Assembly: GCA_027320105.1 (NCBI GenBank)
Contig: DAHVMA010000036.1
Location: forward strand, 62,001 to 126,000
DNA from: JAKAQB01 sp027320105
GTDB taxonomy: Bacteria > Actinomycetota > Acidimicrobiia > Acidimicrobiales > Palsa-688
DNA length: 64,000 nucleotides
Direction: 5' to 3'
Shown here: positions 16,204-24,991 of the stretch, piece by piece
Layout of the letters: each line of letters opens with the position of its first letter
Numbering within the stretch: the stretch's first letter is position 1
Made by a program: the position numbers and the translations under genes
The notes under the pieces: generated by a model
The model's database searches: none
The model's input: the letters and a program-made list of their open reading frames with translations, nothing else
Told to the model about the DNA's origin: nothing

Positions 16204-17403
16204 TCACGCCGTGGGCGACTCCCTCGCACCCGCCGTCGGGCGCCGCCGGTGCGCAGCGTCCCAGTTCCGCTCCAGGTTGGCGATGAGACCCGGGCTGTAG
16301 AGGCAACGGGCCTGCTCGCGTGCGTACATGCCCATGTAGAGCCGGAACCGGTCGAGCGGCTCGTCGATGAGGCGCAGCATCCTGCGGTTGGCGCGCAGCG
16401 CCGTCATCCCGACCTTCGTCAGCATCTCCGCAGCCCGCTCGATCACCGGGCCGACCGCTTCGGCGTCGACCACCTCGTCGACCACAAGGCGGCCCTCCGG
16501 CTCGTCCACAGGGAACGTGCGGTCGAAGAGGATGGCCTGGCGCGCGAGCCGCCCGCCGACGAAGCGCGGCAAGCGGAGCGCTCCGCAGCCGGGGATGATG
16601 CCCTCTTTGTTCGCCGGCAGGTTGAAATAGGACCCCTTCCCGGCGACCACGTGATCCATCACGAGCAGCCACTGGCAAGCGCCGCCGATCGCGAAGGTCT
16701 CGAGAGCGGCGATCCAGGGCTTCTCCCCGGGCTCGAGTATCCCGTCCTCCTCGGAGACGACGCGGTGACCCCGATACATCTTGGTGAGGGCGCCCAGCTC
16801 GCGCTCGATCATGAATTCGACGAGCGAGATCTGGCCGTGGTACAGGCTCGTCAGGTTGATCCCGCTGCCGAGGATACGCCGGCCCGCGTACTTCGGGTGC
16901 GTCGCCATCCCACCCCGCAGCACGCCCACATCGATGCGGTCGTCGAGCAGGACGAGGTCGACCGCCGTCTCGAGCGCGGCGACGGAGGCGTCGTCCTCGG
17001 CGTTCAGCACCTCCAGGTTCTGGATCGTGACGCGCCCGAGCGCGCCGTCCCGGTCGACGCGCACCGGGCCGAGGTCGACGCTGCCGGACTTCTCGAACTC
17101 CTCGCGGCGCGCGAGCGCGGCGGCAGTCGGGAGCGACATAGCGTGCAGAAGGTGGAGACCCGTCGTGCGCTCGGTGAGCACGCGCGCGACGAAGTCCCCC
17201 TGGGCGATCTCGAGGCCGGCCTTGTCCTTCTGGAGCAGCGTGCGCTCGGCGTCGATCGCGGCGCGCGTCGCCACGAGACCGGGGAAGCGCTCCGCCGCGG
17301 CGTAGACGAGCTCGCTGACACGGAGGTACTGCGTATGGCCATCGGTCAGCTCGTCATAGATGCGGACGATGTCGTGGTCGCCCGAGGTCGACTCCACTTC
17401 CAT
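16204..17403 (-). CDS. DpgC-like cofactor-independent acyl-CoA dioxygenase (crotonase fold)
   Basis: The 399-residue protein has a helical N-terminal extension and a crotonase-fold domain whose diagnostic block is GGACQWLLVMDHVVAGKG, then FNLPANKEGIIPGCGALRL and RQAILFDRTF. This closely resembles DpgC, the (3,5-dihydroxyphenyl)acetyl-CoA 1,2-dioxygenase of glycopeptide-antibiotic producers, which uses O2 without metal or cofactor. Simple enoyl-CoA hydratases are shorter (about 260 residues). The ATG at 17403 is the most likely start; in-frame starts up to 17463 are possible. It lies 107 bp downstream of an alpha/beta hydrolase. The substrate is unknown, perhaps an aryl-acyl-CoA. Confidence 0.7.
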   Translation of the reverse strand: MEVESTSGDHDIVRIYDELTDGHTQYLRVSELVYAAAERFPGLVATRAAIDAERTLLQKDKAGLEIAQGDFVARVLTERTTGLHLLHAMSLPTAAALARREEFEKSGSVDLGPVRVDRDGALGRVTIQNLEVLNAEDDASVAALETAVDLVLLDDRIDVGVLRGGMATHPKYAGRRILGSGINLTSLYHGQISLVEFMIERELGALTKMYRGHRVVSEEDGILEPGEKPWIAALETFAIGGACQWLLVMDHVVAGKGSYFNLPANKEGIIPGCGALRLPRFVGGRLARQAILFDRTFPVDEPEGRLVVDEVVDAEAVGPVIERAAEMLTKVGMTALRANRRMLRLIDEPLDRFRLYMGMYAREQARCLYSPGLIANLERNWDAAHRRRPTAGARESPTA

Positions 17404-17510
17404 TGTCGCCACGCTAGTCAACCATTGCTCGTTCCACATCATGGACCCCGAGCTCGGGCACGTCACGATCAACATGTCGGGGCATCCGCCCTTCTCGCCA
17501 CTCACGGGCG

Positions 17511-18308
17511 TCAGGTGCACGGCGTCGAGGAATCCTCCTGTCGTGCAGCCGCTCGCACGACGAACCGGGCGACGGCCAAGAGCGTCTCCTCCGGCGCCCC
17601 GAGGTGGGGGGCGTGCCCGCACCCGTCGATCGTCACCTCGCCGAAGTCGCCCCTGACGCCTGCCGCGACGGCCCTCACCTGGGCGAGGGTCCCGTAAGGG
17701 TCGGCGGTCCCCTGCACGACGAGGACCGGGCAGGTGACGCTCCCGAGCGCCTCCTCGATGTTCCAGGTCCTGAACTCTGGCGACAGCCACACGTCGTTCC
17801 AGCCGAAGAAGGTCGCGTCCGGGTCCTCGTGGTACCTGGCGAGGCGCTCACGCAGGTCCCCCTCGAGGTAGGCGCGCCGGGCGGCCTCGATCGCCGCGAT
17901 CGAGAGGTCTTCGACGAAGACGTGCGGCGCGAGGAGGGCGAGGCCCGCGACCGGTCGCGTGGGCGCCGAGGCGTAGAGGAGAGCGATGGACGCGCCGTCG
18001 CTGTGCCCGACGATGAGCGGCTCAGCGACGTCGAGCCGGTCGAGGAGCACGGGAAGCGACCGTGCCGCCTCCTCATGCATGTACCGCATGGTCCTCGGCT
18101 CGGTGAACGGGTCGGATCTCCCGTAGCCGTAGCGCGAGTACACGACCGCCCCGCAACCGGTCGCCGCGGCGAGGTCCTGCGGGAAGCCGCGCCACAACTC
18201 GGCGCAGCCGAGCCCCTCGTGGAGGAAGACGAGCGTGGGCAGCCCGGCGCGCGTCGGCGCGAGCCGGCGCACCTCGAGACAGTGGCCTTCGACGTCGACG
18301 TGAGTCAC
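17511..18308 (-). CDS. Alpha/beta-hydrolase fold protein
   Basis: The 265-residue enzyme has the full catalytic layout: oxyanion region FLHEGLGCAELWRGFP near residue 28, nucleophile Ser in GHSDGAS near 105, acid in GTADPYG near 216 and His in GCGHAPHLG near 242. It starts at GTG 18308, whose GTGA overlaps the stop of the truncated paralogue upstream, so the two were once translationally coupled. The substrate is unknown. A thioester or ring-cleavage-product hydrolase paired with the DpgC-like oxygenase is plausible. Confidence 0.85.
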   Translation of the reverse strand: MTHVDVEGHCLEVRRLAPTRAGLPTLVFLHEGLGCAELWRGFPQDLAAATGCGAVVYSRYGYGRSDPFTEPRTMRYMHEEAARSLPVLLDRLDVAEPLIVGHSDGASIALLYASAPTRPVAGLALLAPHVFVEDLSIAAIEAARRAYLEGDLRERLARYHEDPDATFFGWNDVWLSPEFRTWNIEEALGSVTCPVLVVQGTADPYGTLAQVRAVAAGVRGDFGEVTIDGCGHAPHLGAPEETLLAVARFVVRAAARQEDSSTPCT

Positions 18309-18665
18309 GGCGCCGCGTGCGGCTCCGATGCGCGCTCGACGCCGAGCGCTTGCCCGACCGAGGCGGCGACGGTGTCCTCGAGCGGTCCGAAGTGCCCGAT
18401 CCCGGCCACCACCTCCACCCGGGCGCGGTTCAACCGCGGGGCGAGCAGCTCGAGCGCGTCGGAGCCGAGCTCGACGTGGGCGCGCGGCGCCGGAGAGAGA
18501 GCATCGAGTGAGGGCTTCGACGCGTAGTTGTCGTAGGTGGCCTCGAGGGAGGGGAAGGCCGCGCGCCGAGCGCGCGGCCCCCGGGCCAGGCTGTGGTCCG
18601 GGGCGGGGGACGGCGGACCGTCGGTCGGGACGACAATCGGCTCGAACCAGTAGAGGGAGGAGAAC
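18305..18665 (-). pseudogene. Internally deleted alpha/beta hydrolase paralogue
   Basis: The minus-strand frame reads FEPIVVPTDGPPSPAP and RRAAFPSLEATYDNYASKP, the cap-region signature of actinobacterial alpha/beta hydrolases. It then jumps to RVEVVAGIGHFGPLEDTVA, the C-terminal catalytic-His block. Roughly 60 residues between these blocks are missing. The N-terminal half with the nucleophile Ser is absent too: upstream to 18971 the frame shows no family motif. It therefore appears to be a decayed gene whose stop is retained as the coupling site for the intact hydrolase. I see no other gene in 18666-18971. Confidence 0.55.
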
Positions 18666-18971
18666 GTGCTTGGACGAGCCCCGCACCGCCGAGATCGTGC
18701 GCCGCGATGCGAACGCCGTCCGAGGTTGTGACGCTTGTGAAGAGTCGAGGTGCTGACCATCGGTCCCGACCCTAGCGAGGTACGCCACCGTGGTGGCTGA
18801 AGGGTCCTTCGCGGTGGGAAAGGGACGGTCCAAGGTGCGGCCATCCTTGCTCCTCGCCGTCCAGTCCGCCGCCGGGGCCCGCCCAGCCCCGACAGCGCCA
18901 CTGCGGCTCATCGCGCTCTGTTCGTCGATCCCGTGACTTGACTTTGACTGATACAGCTATTGTTGCCACCG

Positions 18972-19751
18972 ATGCTCCGGCTCGAGCGCCTGGTGAGGAG
19001 CTTCGGCGGAGTCCGGGCCGTCGACGACGTGTCGCTCTCGGTCGCCGCGAGCGAGCTGCGAGGCCTGATCGGGCCGAACGGCGCGGGCAAGTCGACCCTC
19101 TTCGGCCTCGTCACCGGCCACCTCCGCCCCGAGCAGGGCACCATCAGCTTTGAGGGGCGGCGGATCGAAGGGCTCCGCCCCGCGGCGCGCGCCCGCCTCG
19201 GGATCGCGATCACCTTCCAGACCGTCCACCTCTTCCGGGGCATGACGACGATCGAGAACGTGATGGTGGGCGCGCACTCCTGGACCCACCACGAGTTCCT
19301 CGAGGCGGCACTGCGCCTGCCGCGCCACTTCCAGGAGGAGCCGAGGATCCGCGAGCGCGCCCGCGCCGCTCTCGCCCAGACCAGGCTCCAGGAGTGGGCA
19401 GAGACGCCGGTCGAGTCCCTCCCGCTCGGACGCCAGCGCGCCCTCCAAATCGCCCGCGCGCTCTGCGGCAACCCGAAGCTGCTCCTGCTCGATGAGCCGG
19501 CCGCAGGCCTGCGCGGCGAGGAGCGCCGCGAGCTGAGCGACCTCCTCGCGCACCTACGAGAGGAGGGGCTCACGATGCTTCTCGTCGAGCACGACATCGC
19601 CTTCGTGAGCCGTATCGCCGACCGTGTCACCGTCCTCGACATGGGCCGCGTCATCGCCGAAGGATCACCGGCGGACGTGCGGGCGAACGATGCCGTCATC
19701 GCCGCCTACCTCGGATCGGCCACCGACGATGGCGCCGTCGCCGGCCGGTAG
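18972..19751 (+). CDS. livG: Branched-chain-type ABC transporter ATPase LivG
   Basis: This ATP-binding subunit of a HAAT-type uptake transporter has Walker A GPNGAGKST near residue 36 and Q-loop FQTVHLFRGMTTIENVMVG near 85. A signature-like ESLPLGRQRALQIARAL is followed by Walker B LLLLDEPAAGL and switch His EHD. The LivG-specific insertion after the Q-loop is present. The signature reads PLGRQR instead of LSGGQ; degenerate signatures like this occur in LivG proteins. ATG 18972 opens the livGFHM operon. A TTGACT at 18938 could be a -35 box, but no good -10 follows. Confidence 0.9.
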   Translation: MLRLERLVRSFGGVRAVDDVSLSVAASELRGLIGPNGAGKSTLFGLVTGHLRPEQGTISFEGRRIEGLRPAARARLGIAITFQTVHLFRGMTTIENVMVGAHSWTHHEFLEAALRLPRHFQEEPRIRERARAALAQTRLQEWAETPVESLPLGRQRALQIARALCGNPKLLLLDEPAAGLRGEERRELSDLLAHLREEGLTMLLVEHDIAFVSRIADRVTVLDMGRVIAEGSPADVRANDAVIAAYLGSATDDGAVAGR

Positions 19752-20454
19752 CCCACGCCTCGACGGCGCGGGCACGGACGCCTCGACGCCGATGCTCGCC
19801 GTCGACGGCCTCGTCGTGCGCTACGGCGCTGCCGTCGCCCTCGACGGCGTCAGCCTCGAGGTCGGCCGCGGGGAGATGGTCGCGCTCATCGGCGCCAACG
19901 GCGCGGGAAAGACGACGCTGCTCAACACCCTCTCTGGCATCCTCGCGCCGAGCACCGGGACGATCCGCTGCGCGGGTCGTCTAGCGCACGTCCCCGAGGG
20001 GCGCGAGCTCTTCCCGGACCTCTGCGTCGACGACAACCTGCGGCTCGGCGCGTGGAAGGCAGACTCGCACGATCCCTCGCAGGTCTACGACCTGTTCCCG
20101 AAGCTGCGCGACCTCTCGCGGCGCAAGGCCGGTTACCTCTCAGGAGGCGAGCAGCAGATGGTTGCGATCGGACGCGCGCTCATGGCGAAGCCGGACCTGC
20201 TGGCGATCGACGAGCTGTCTCAGGGTCTCGCGCCCATCGTCGTGCAGGAGATCGGGCGCTACCTCGTGCAGCTCAACGCACGGACCGGCCTGTCCGTGCT
20301 CCTCGTTGAGCAGAACGCCCGCCTCGCGTTCGGGCTCTGCCCGCGTGCGTACGTGCTCGAAACCGGAAGTATCGCCGCCCACGGGCCGTCTGCGCGCCTG
20401 TGGGACGAGCCGGCTGTGCAGAGCGCGTACCTGGGAGGGCACGTCACGACATGA
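19729..20454 (+). CDS. livF: Branched-chain-type ABC transporter ATPase LivF
   Basis: This is the second ATPase of the transporter. It has Walker A GANGAGKTT, the short Q-loop region with LAHVPEGRELFPDL typical of LivF, signature YLSGGEQQMVAIGRAL and Walker B LLAIDELSQGLAP (Glu retained). The ATG at 19729 overlaps the livG end by 23 bp. The internal ATG at 19792, directly before the conserved core (MLAVDGLVVRYG), is an equally possible start. Its stop overlaps the livH start by ATGA. Without the binding protein the substrate cannot be assigned. Aromatic acids are plausible given the surrounding genes. Confidence 0.9.
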   Translation: MAPSPAGSPRLDGAGTDASTPMLAVDGLVVRYGAAVALDGVSLEVGRGEMVALIGANGAGKTTLLNTLSGILAPSTGTIRCAGRLAHVPEGRELFPDLCVDDNLRLGAWKADSHDPSQVYDLFPKLRDLSRRKAGYLSGGEQQMVAIGRALMAKPDLLAIDELSQGLAPIVVQEIGRYLVQLNARTGLSVLLVEQNARLAFGLCPRAYVLETGSIAAHGPSARLWDEPAVQSAYLGGHVTT

Positions 20455-21308
20455 GCGTTCTCGTGCAGTACCTCATCACCGGCGTCTCCCGGGGCTTCCT
20501 CTTCGCCCTGCTCGCGACGGGGTTCGTGATCATCTTCCGGGTGACCAAGGTCGTGAACTTCGCCCAGGGCTCTTTCGCCGTGCTCGGGGGCTTCATCGCC
20601 TACTCGCTCCTCGGCGCCGGCGTGCCCCAGGGCGCGGCCGAGGTGCTTGCGGTGCTCGCGAGCGCGGCCATCGGTCTCGTGTTCGGCGCGGTGACGATCC
20701 TCGGCAAGATGTCGCCGACCGCCTCGCTGGTCACTACGATCGGGCTCGCGCTCTTCAGCGAGGCCGCCGCGATGCTGATCTGGGGGACGACGCCTCTCAC
20801 CTACAACGGCTTGAGCGGTCACGACATCCGCGTCGCCGGTATCTTCGTCCAGCCGCAATACCTGCTCCTGATCGGCGTCAGCCTCGTCTCGCTCATCATC
20901 CTGTGGCTTGTCCTCGACCGCACCTACGTCGGCAAGGCCATGACGGCGTGCGCCTCGAACCCGTACGCGGCTCGTCTCTCAGGCATCAACGTGAAGAGGA
21001 TGGGCCTGCTCTCCTTCGCCATCGGCGGCGCGCTCGGCGGCATCGGCGGCGTGCTGATCATGCCGCTCTTCCCCATCACCTACGACGGGGACGTGAACCT
21101 CGCCATCCTCGGCTTCGCCGCCGCCATCGTGGGTTGGCTCAGAAGCCCGGGCCTCGCGCTCGCGGGCGGGCTCATCTTCGGGGTCGCCGAGGAGCTCGTC
21201 GCCGGCTACTGGTCCGAGGCAAACGAGACGGCAGTCGCACTCGTCTTGATGATCCTGATCCTCTTGTGGCAGGCCCATCGGCGCCAGCGGGTGGAGAAGC
21301 TGGTATGA
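20451..21308 (+). CDS. livH: Branched-chain-type ABC transporter permease LivH
   Basis: This 285-residue inner-membrane permease has about eight hydrophobic segments. It contains the LivH hallmark VVNFAQGSFAVLGGFIAY near residue 38 and the cytoplasmic coupling region GKAMTACASNPYAARLSGINVKRM near 161. Translation is coupled to livF and livM by ATGA overlaps at both ends. Together with LivM it forms the transmembrane channel of the importer. Confidence 0.92.
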   Translation: MSVLVQYLITGVSRGFLFALLATGFVIIFRVTKVVNFAQGSFAVLGGFIAYSLLGAGVPQGAAEVLAVLASAAIGLVFGAVTILGKMSPTASLVTTIGLALFSEAAAMLIWGTTPLTYNGLSGHDIRVAGIFVQPQYLLLIGVSLVSLIILWLVLDRTYVGKAMTACASNPYAARLSGINVKRMGLLSFAIGGALGGIGGVLIMPLFPITYDGDVNLAILGFAAAIVGWLRSPGLALAGGLIFGVAEELVAGYWSEANETAVALVLMILILLWQAHRRQRVEKLV

Positions 21309-22411
21309 GGTTCCTGCACAGCCTGCGGGGCACGAACCTGCCGGCGACGCTCGGCGTCGTCGTGATCGCCGCTGTGACGCTCGTCCTCCCCGAGGTCCTG
21401 AACCCGCCCGACCTCATCACCTACGTCACGATCGGCCTCGCGACCGTGGTCGTCGCCGGGCTGTCGCTGCTCATGGGCTTCGCGGGGCAGGTCTCGCTCG
21501 GCCAGGCCGCCTTCTACGGCTTCGGGGCCTACGCCGCCGCGATCCTGGCGATGCACGGGTGGCCGCCGCTTCTAGCCCTCGTCGCGGCGGCGGCGATGAC
21601 CGCCGCCATCGCCGGCATCGTCGGCGCGCTGCTGCTCCGGCTCGAGGGGCACGCCCTCGCCTTCGGCACGCTCGCCCTGCAGCTCATCTTTCTCTCGGTG
21701 ATCAGCCAGACGCCAAGCTTCTCCGGCGGCCCCATCGGGCTCACCAATATCCCGGCACTCTCGCTCGGCCCGATTGCGCTCTCGAGCTACCGCTCCTACG
21801 CCTACTTCGTCTGGATTGTCACCGCCGTGGTGCTGCTTCTCAGCCGGAACATCACGAGGTCACGTCCGGGGCGAGGGCTGCGTGCGATGGCGACGTCCCC
21901 CTCCGCCGCCTCCGCCGCCGGGGTGAACGTCGTCAGCTACAAGCTCCGAGACTTCGCGCTGTCAGCGGCCTACGCCGGCCTCGCTGGTGGGATCTACGCC
22001 TTCTTCATCGGCTACCTCTCCCCCGATGCCTTCCCGGTCATGCTCTCGATCCAGTTCTTGATCATGGTCGTCGTCGGCGGTCTCGGGACGGTCTCGGGCG
22101 CCTTTGTCGGTGCCGCGGTGATCACGGTCGTTGCCCAGATGCTCACCTCGCTCGGCTCTGCGCCGTCGCTCCCGGCCCAGCTCCCGACCGTTCTCACCGA
22201 AGGCGTCTACGCCGTGATCCTGCTCCTGCTCCTCAGGCTGATGCCGGACGGCATCGTCGGCTTCGCCTCACGCGTCACAAAGCGCCTCGAGTCGGCCGTG
22301 CCCGCGCGCCGTGCCCGTCGCCAGGCCGTGGCGGCGACCGGCTCCGAGAGCGTTCTCGGGCCGCCGGCCGCGGAGACCGTCGACGGCACGTGCGCGGGCC
22401 GGCGACAGTGA
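21305..22411 (+). CDS. livM: Branched-chain-type ABC transporter permease LivM
   Basis: This 368-residue partner permease has the LivM motifs GFAGQVSLGQAAFYGFGAYAA near residue 58 and RGLRAMATSPSAASAAGVNV near 190, the EAA-like loop that contacts the ATPase. A final VVGGLGTVSGAFVGAAVIT segment follows. The C-terminal 30 residues are Arg/Ala-rich and soluble. It is the last gene of the operon and converges on the acyl-CoA ligase. No livK (periplasmic binding protein) lies next to it, so that protein must be encoded elsewhere. Confidence 0.92.
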   Translation: MRFLHSLRGTNLPATLGVVVIAAVTLVLPEVLNPPDLITYVTIGLATVVVAGLSLLMGFAGQVSLGQAAFYGFGAYAAAILAMHGWPPLLALVAAAAMTAAIAGIVGALLLRLEGHALAFGTLALQLIFLSVISQTPSFSGGPIGLTNIPALSLGPIALSSYRSYAYFVWIVTAVVLLLSRNITRSRPGRGLRAMATSPSAASAAGVNVVSYKLRDFALSAAYAGLAGGIYAFFIGYLSPDAFPVMLSIQFLIMVVVGGLGTVSGAFVGAAVITVVAQMLTSLGSAPSLPAQLPTVLTEGVYAVILLLLLRLMPDGIVGFASRVTKRLESAVPARRARRQAVAATGSESVLGPPAAETVDGTCAGRRQ

Positions 22412-22438
22412 CGGTGGGGAGGATCTCGACAGTTCCCG

Positions 22439-22459
22439 CTGAGCGCACTCTCCGCTCAG
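22439..22459. terminator. Hairpin between convergent livM and acyl-CoA ligase
   Basis: CTGAGCG (22439-22445) and CGCTCAG (22453-22459) form a perfect 7-bp stem with a 7-base loop in the 44-bp gap between convergent genes. The ligase stop codon is inside the right arm. No T-run follows, so it may be only a weak or Rho-assisted terminator. Its placement supports a shared bidirectional role. Confidence 0.4.
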
Positions 22460-23973
22460 TCCCCCCCGATGCGGGTGACCCGGCCCTGCCAGTACGGCTC
22501 ACGCAGCTCGCGTTTCAGGATCTTCCCCGACGCGGAACGCGGCAGCGACTCGTCCTGCACGATGACCTGCTTGGGGATCTTGAAGCTCGCGAGATGCGCG
22601 CGGCAGTGCTCCGTCAGCTCCTCCGCGGTCACCGGCCCGCGGGCGACCACCACCGCGTGCACCGCCTCGCCCCAGCGCGGGTGGGGGACGCCGAACACGC
22701 AGGCCTCGAGCACCATGTCGTGGAGGTAGAGGACCTCCTCCACCTCGACGCTGTAGACGTTCTCGCCACCGGTCACGATCATGTCCTTCAGGCGATCGAC
22801 GAGAAAGAGGTAGGCGTGGTCGTCGAGATAGCCGAGGTCGCCCGTGCGGTACCAGCCGTCGCGCAGCGCGGAGGCCGTCTCCTCGGATCGCTGCCAGTAG
22901 CCGGCCATCACGTTGGCGCCGCGGATGGCGACCTCGCCCACCTCGCCCGGCCGGAGAGTCGCGCCGTCCTCCCCGATCACCTTCAACTGCACGCCAACGG
23001 CGGGCTGCCCGCACGATCGGGCGCGTGCGCCGAAGACCAGGTCCTCCTCGTGCAGGAGCGCCGACGCGATCGGCGCCGTCTCGGTCGTGCCGTACAGGTG
23101 CACGAGCTCGGCGTCGGGAAAGACCTTGTGCGCGCGCCGGACCACCTCGGTGCCGATGGGCGCGGCCCCGTGGCTCAGCAGCCTGAGGCGGGATACGTCG
23201 CGCGGCTGGCCGAGTTGCGCCTCGATCATCCCGATGAGCATCGTCGGCACGGCGAGGGTGCTCGTCACCTGCTCGGCCTCGATGAGGTCGAGGGCACGCT
23301 CGGGATCGAAGGTCGGCAACACAACCTGGGTCGCCGCGACCCAGCTGCTCGCCAGGACCGCGCACGTGCCAGCGGCATGGAACATCGGCGCCATGAGCAG
23401 CCAGCGGTCCTCGCTGCCGAGGCGCGCCCAGGCAAGGGCGGTCCACGCGTTGGCGACGAGGTTCCGGTGAGTGAGCATCACGCCCTTCGCCTTGCCCGTG
23501 GTGCCGCTCGTGTAGAAGATCCCGGCTAGGTCAGTCTCGTCCACTCCGGCGGCGGCGCCGAGCTCGACCTCGTCCGCCCGGGCGAGGGCTTCCTCGTAGG
23601 CCTCCGGCATCCGCACCACGTGCTCGAACACCTCCTCGAACGGCCGCGGCGGCATGTCGGTGATCAGCACGCGCGCCCCGGAGTCCTCGCTCGCGAAGCG
23701 CAGCTCGTCCTCGCTCGAGCGCGTGTTGAGCGGCACGATCACGAAGCCCGCACCCGGGACCGCCTGGTAGACCTCGACGTAGCGGTGGCAGTTGGCGCCG
23801 ACGACGACGACGCGGTCGCCCTTCGCGAGGCCGAGCGCCCGCAGGCGCCCGGCGAGCCTGCGGCAACGGGACCAGGTCTCGGCGTAGGTGATGCGGTCCT
23901 CGCCGCAGACGACCGACACCGAATCCGGTGCGGTGCGCCATCCCCTCTCGAGCGGTTCAGCCATCGTGTGCAC
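22456..23973 (-). CDS. AMP-forming acyl-CoA ligase (fatty-acid/aromatic acid type)
   Basis: The 505-residue adenylate-forming ligase has the ATP signature YTSGTTGKAKGV near residue 172, LYGTTETAP near 299, the hinge YRTGDLGYLDDHAYLFLVDRLKD near 385 and catalytic Lys in SASGKILKREL near 485. It converts a carboxylic acid, ATP and CoA to acyl-CoA, AMP and PPi. Start GTG 23973 lies 7 bases after GGAGGAGG; ATG 23964 is an alternative. As the last gene of the box-type operon it may activate a dicarboxylate or an aromatic acid. The substrate cannot be read from the sequence. Confidence 0.9.
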   Translation of the reverse strand: MHTMAEPLERGWRTAPDSVSVVCGEDRITYAETWSRCRRLAGRLRALGLAKGDRVVVVGANCHRYVEVYQAVPGAGFVIVPLNTRSSEDELRFASEDSGARVLITDMPPRPFEEVFEHVVRMPEAYEEALARADEVELGAAAGVDETDLAGIFYTSGTTGKAKGVMLTHRNLVANAWTALAWARLGSEDRWLLMAPMFHAAGTCAVLASSWVAATQVVLPTFDPERALDLIEAEQVTSTLAVPTMLIGMIEAQLGQPRDVSRLRLLSHGAAPIGTEVVRRAHKVFPDAELVHLYGTTETAPIASALLHEEDLVFGARARSCGQPAVGVQLKVIGEDGATLRPGEVGEVAIRGANVMAGYWQRSEETASALRDGWYRTGDLGYLDDHAYLFLVDRLKDMIVTGGENVYSVEVEEVLYLHDMVLEACVFGVPHPRWGEAVHAVVVARGPVTAEELTEHCRAHLASFKIPKQVIVQDESLPRSASGKILKRELREPYWQGRVTRIGGD

Positions 23974-24087
23974 GTCGGCACCTCCTCCTCACGCCGGCGA
24001 CGCCGGCAGGTCCCCCGTCAGTACCCTGGCCGCGTCCAGGCCCGTGGGCCAGGAGGGTCGGCGCGCCGCGCGGGGCGTCCGGCGCGC

Positions 24088-24972
24088 TCACCAGTCGTAG
24101 AAGCCCTTCCCGGTCTTCTTGCCCAGCTCCCCCGCGGCCACCATGGCGACGAGGAGCTCCGGCGGGCGGAAGCGCTCGCCGAGCGCCTCGCTCAGGTAGC
24201 GGGCGATGTGCAGGCGGACGTCGAGCCCGACGAGGTCGGTGAGCCGCAACGGGCCGACGGGGTGGCGGTAGCCGAGGACCATCGCCCGGTCGATGTCGAC
24301 CGCCGTCGCCACCTTCTCCTCGAGCATCCGGATCGCCTCGAGCCCGGCGATCACCCCGAGGCGGCTCGTCGCGAAGCCCGGACTGTCGTTGACGACGATG
24401 CTCTCCTTGCCAAGCAGCTCCGCCCACGAGCGCGCCTGTGCCACGGCGGCGTCCGCGCTGGACGGTGCGCGGACGATCTCCACCAGCTGGGACGCCGGCA
24501 CCGGGCTGAAGAAGTGCATGCCGAGGAAGCGCTCCCGGTGAGCGAGGGGCTCGGCAAGGAGGCGGATCGAGAGCGAGCTCGTGTTCGTAGCGAGAAGCGC
24601 CGTCGGCGCGACGACCTCCTCCAAGCGCCGCAAGAGATCCCGTTTCAAGGCGAGGTCCTCGGGGGCGGCCTCGATCACCGGGTCGCAGCTCGCTACGAGC
24701 TCCGGCTGCTCGCCGACCTCGAGGCCTGCGAGCGCCCCCTCGGGATCGACGAGGTGGCCGCGCTCCCCCGCGCGGCGCAGGCTGGCGGCGACGGCGCTGC
24801 GTGCCGCCTCCGCGCGCGCCACATCGACCTCCACCAGGCGCACTAGGACACCCGCGGCGAGCAGCACGTGCGCGATCCCCACGCCCATCGTCCCTCCGCC
24901 GACCACTCCCACGGGTCCGGCGCGCCCGAGCTCCACCGCGGCCCCGGCACCGAGTGATGGGTCCGTCGTCAC
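24088..24972 (-). CDS. 3-hydroxyacyl-CoA dehydrogenase (HBDH/PaaH type)
   Basis: This 294-residue single-function dehydrogenase has the NAD motif GVVGGGTMGVGIAHVLLAAG near residue 21. It also has the catalytic region ATNTSSLSI near 122 with HFFSPVP (catalytic His), a conserved NDSPGF and the GLDVR/GKKTGKGFYDW C-terminus. It oxidises 3-hydroxyacyl-CoA to 3-oxoacyl-CoA. In this operon the likely substrate is an open-chain product of benzoyl-CoA ring cleavage such as 3-hydroxyadipyl-CoA or 3-hydroxypimelyl-CoA. It starts at GTG 24972, 20 bp after the oxidoreductase stop. Confidence 0.92.
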   Translation of the reverse strand: MTTDPSLGAGAAVELGRAGPVGVVGGGTMGVGIAHVLLAAGVLVRLVEVDVARAEAARSAVAASLRRAGERGHLVDPEGALAGLEVGEQPELVASCDPVIEAAPEDLALKRDLLRRLEEVVAPTALLATNTSSLSIRLLAEPLAHRERFLGMHFFSPVPASQLVEIVRAPSSADAAVAQARSWAELLGKESIVVNDSPGFATSRLGVIAGLEAIRMLEEKVATAVDIDRAMVLGYRHPVGPLRLTDLVGLDVRLHIARYLSEALGERFRPPELLVAMVAAGELGKKTGKGFYDW

Positions 24973-24991
24973 GAGCGCACCGCCGCCATGC

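Noticed and set aside
18931..18966. Promoter for livGFHM
   Set aside because: Two TTGACT boxes are present, but no acceptable -10 hexamer lies at 16-18 bases, so it is not listed as a feature.
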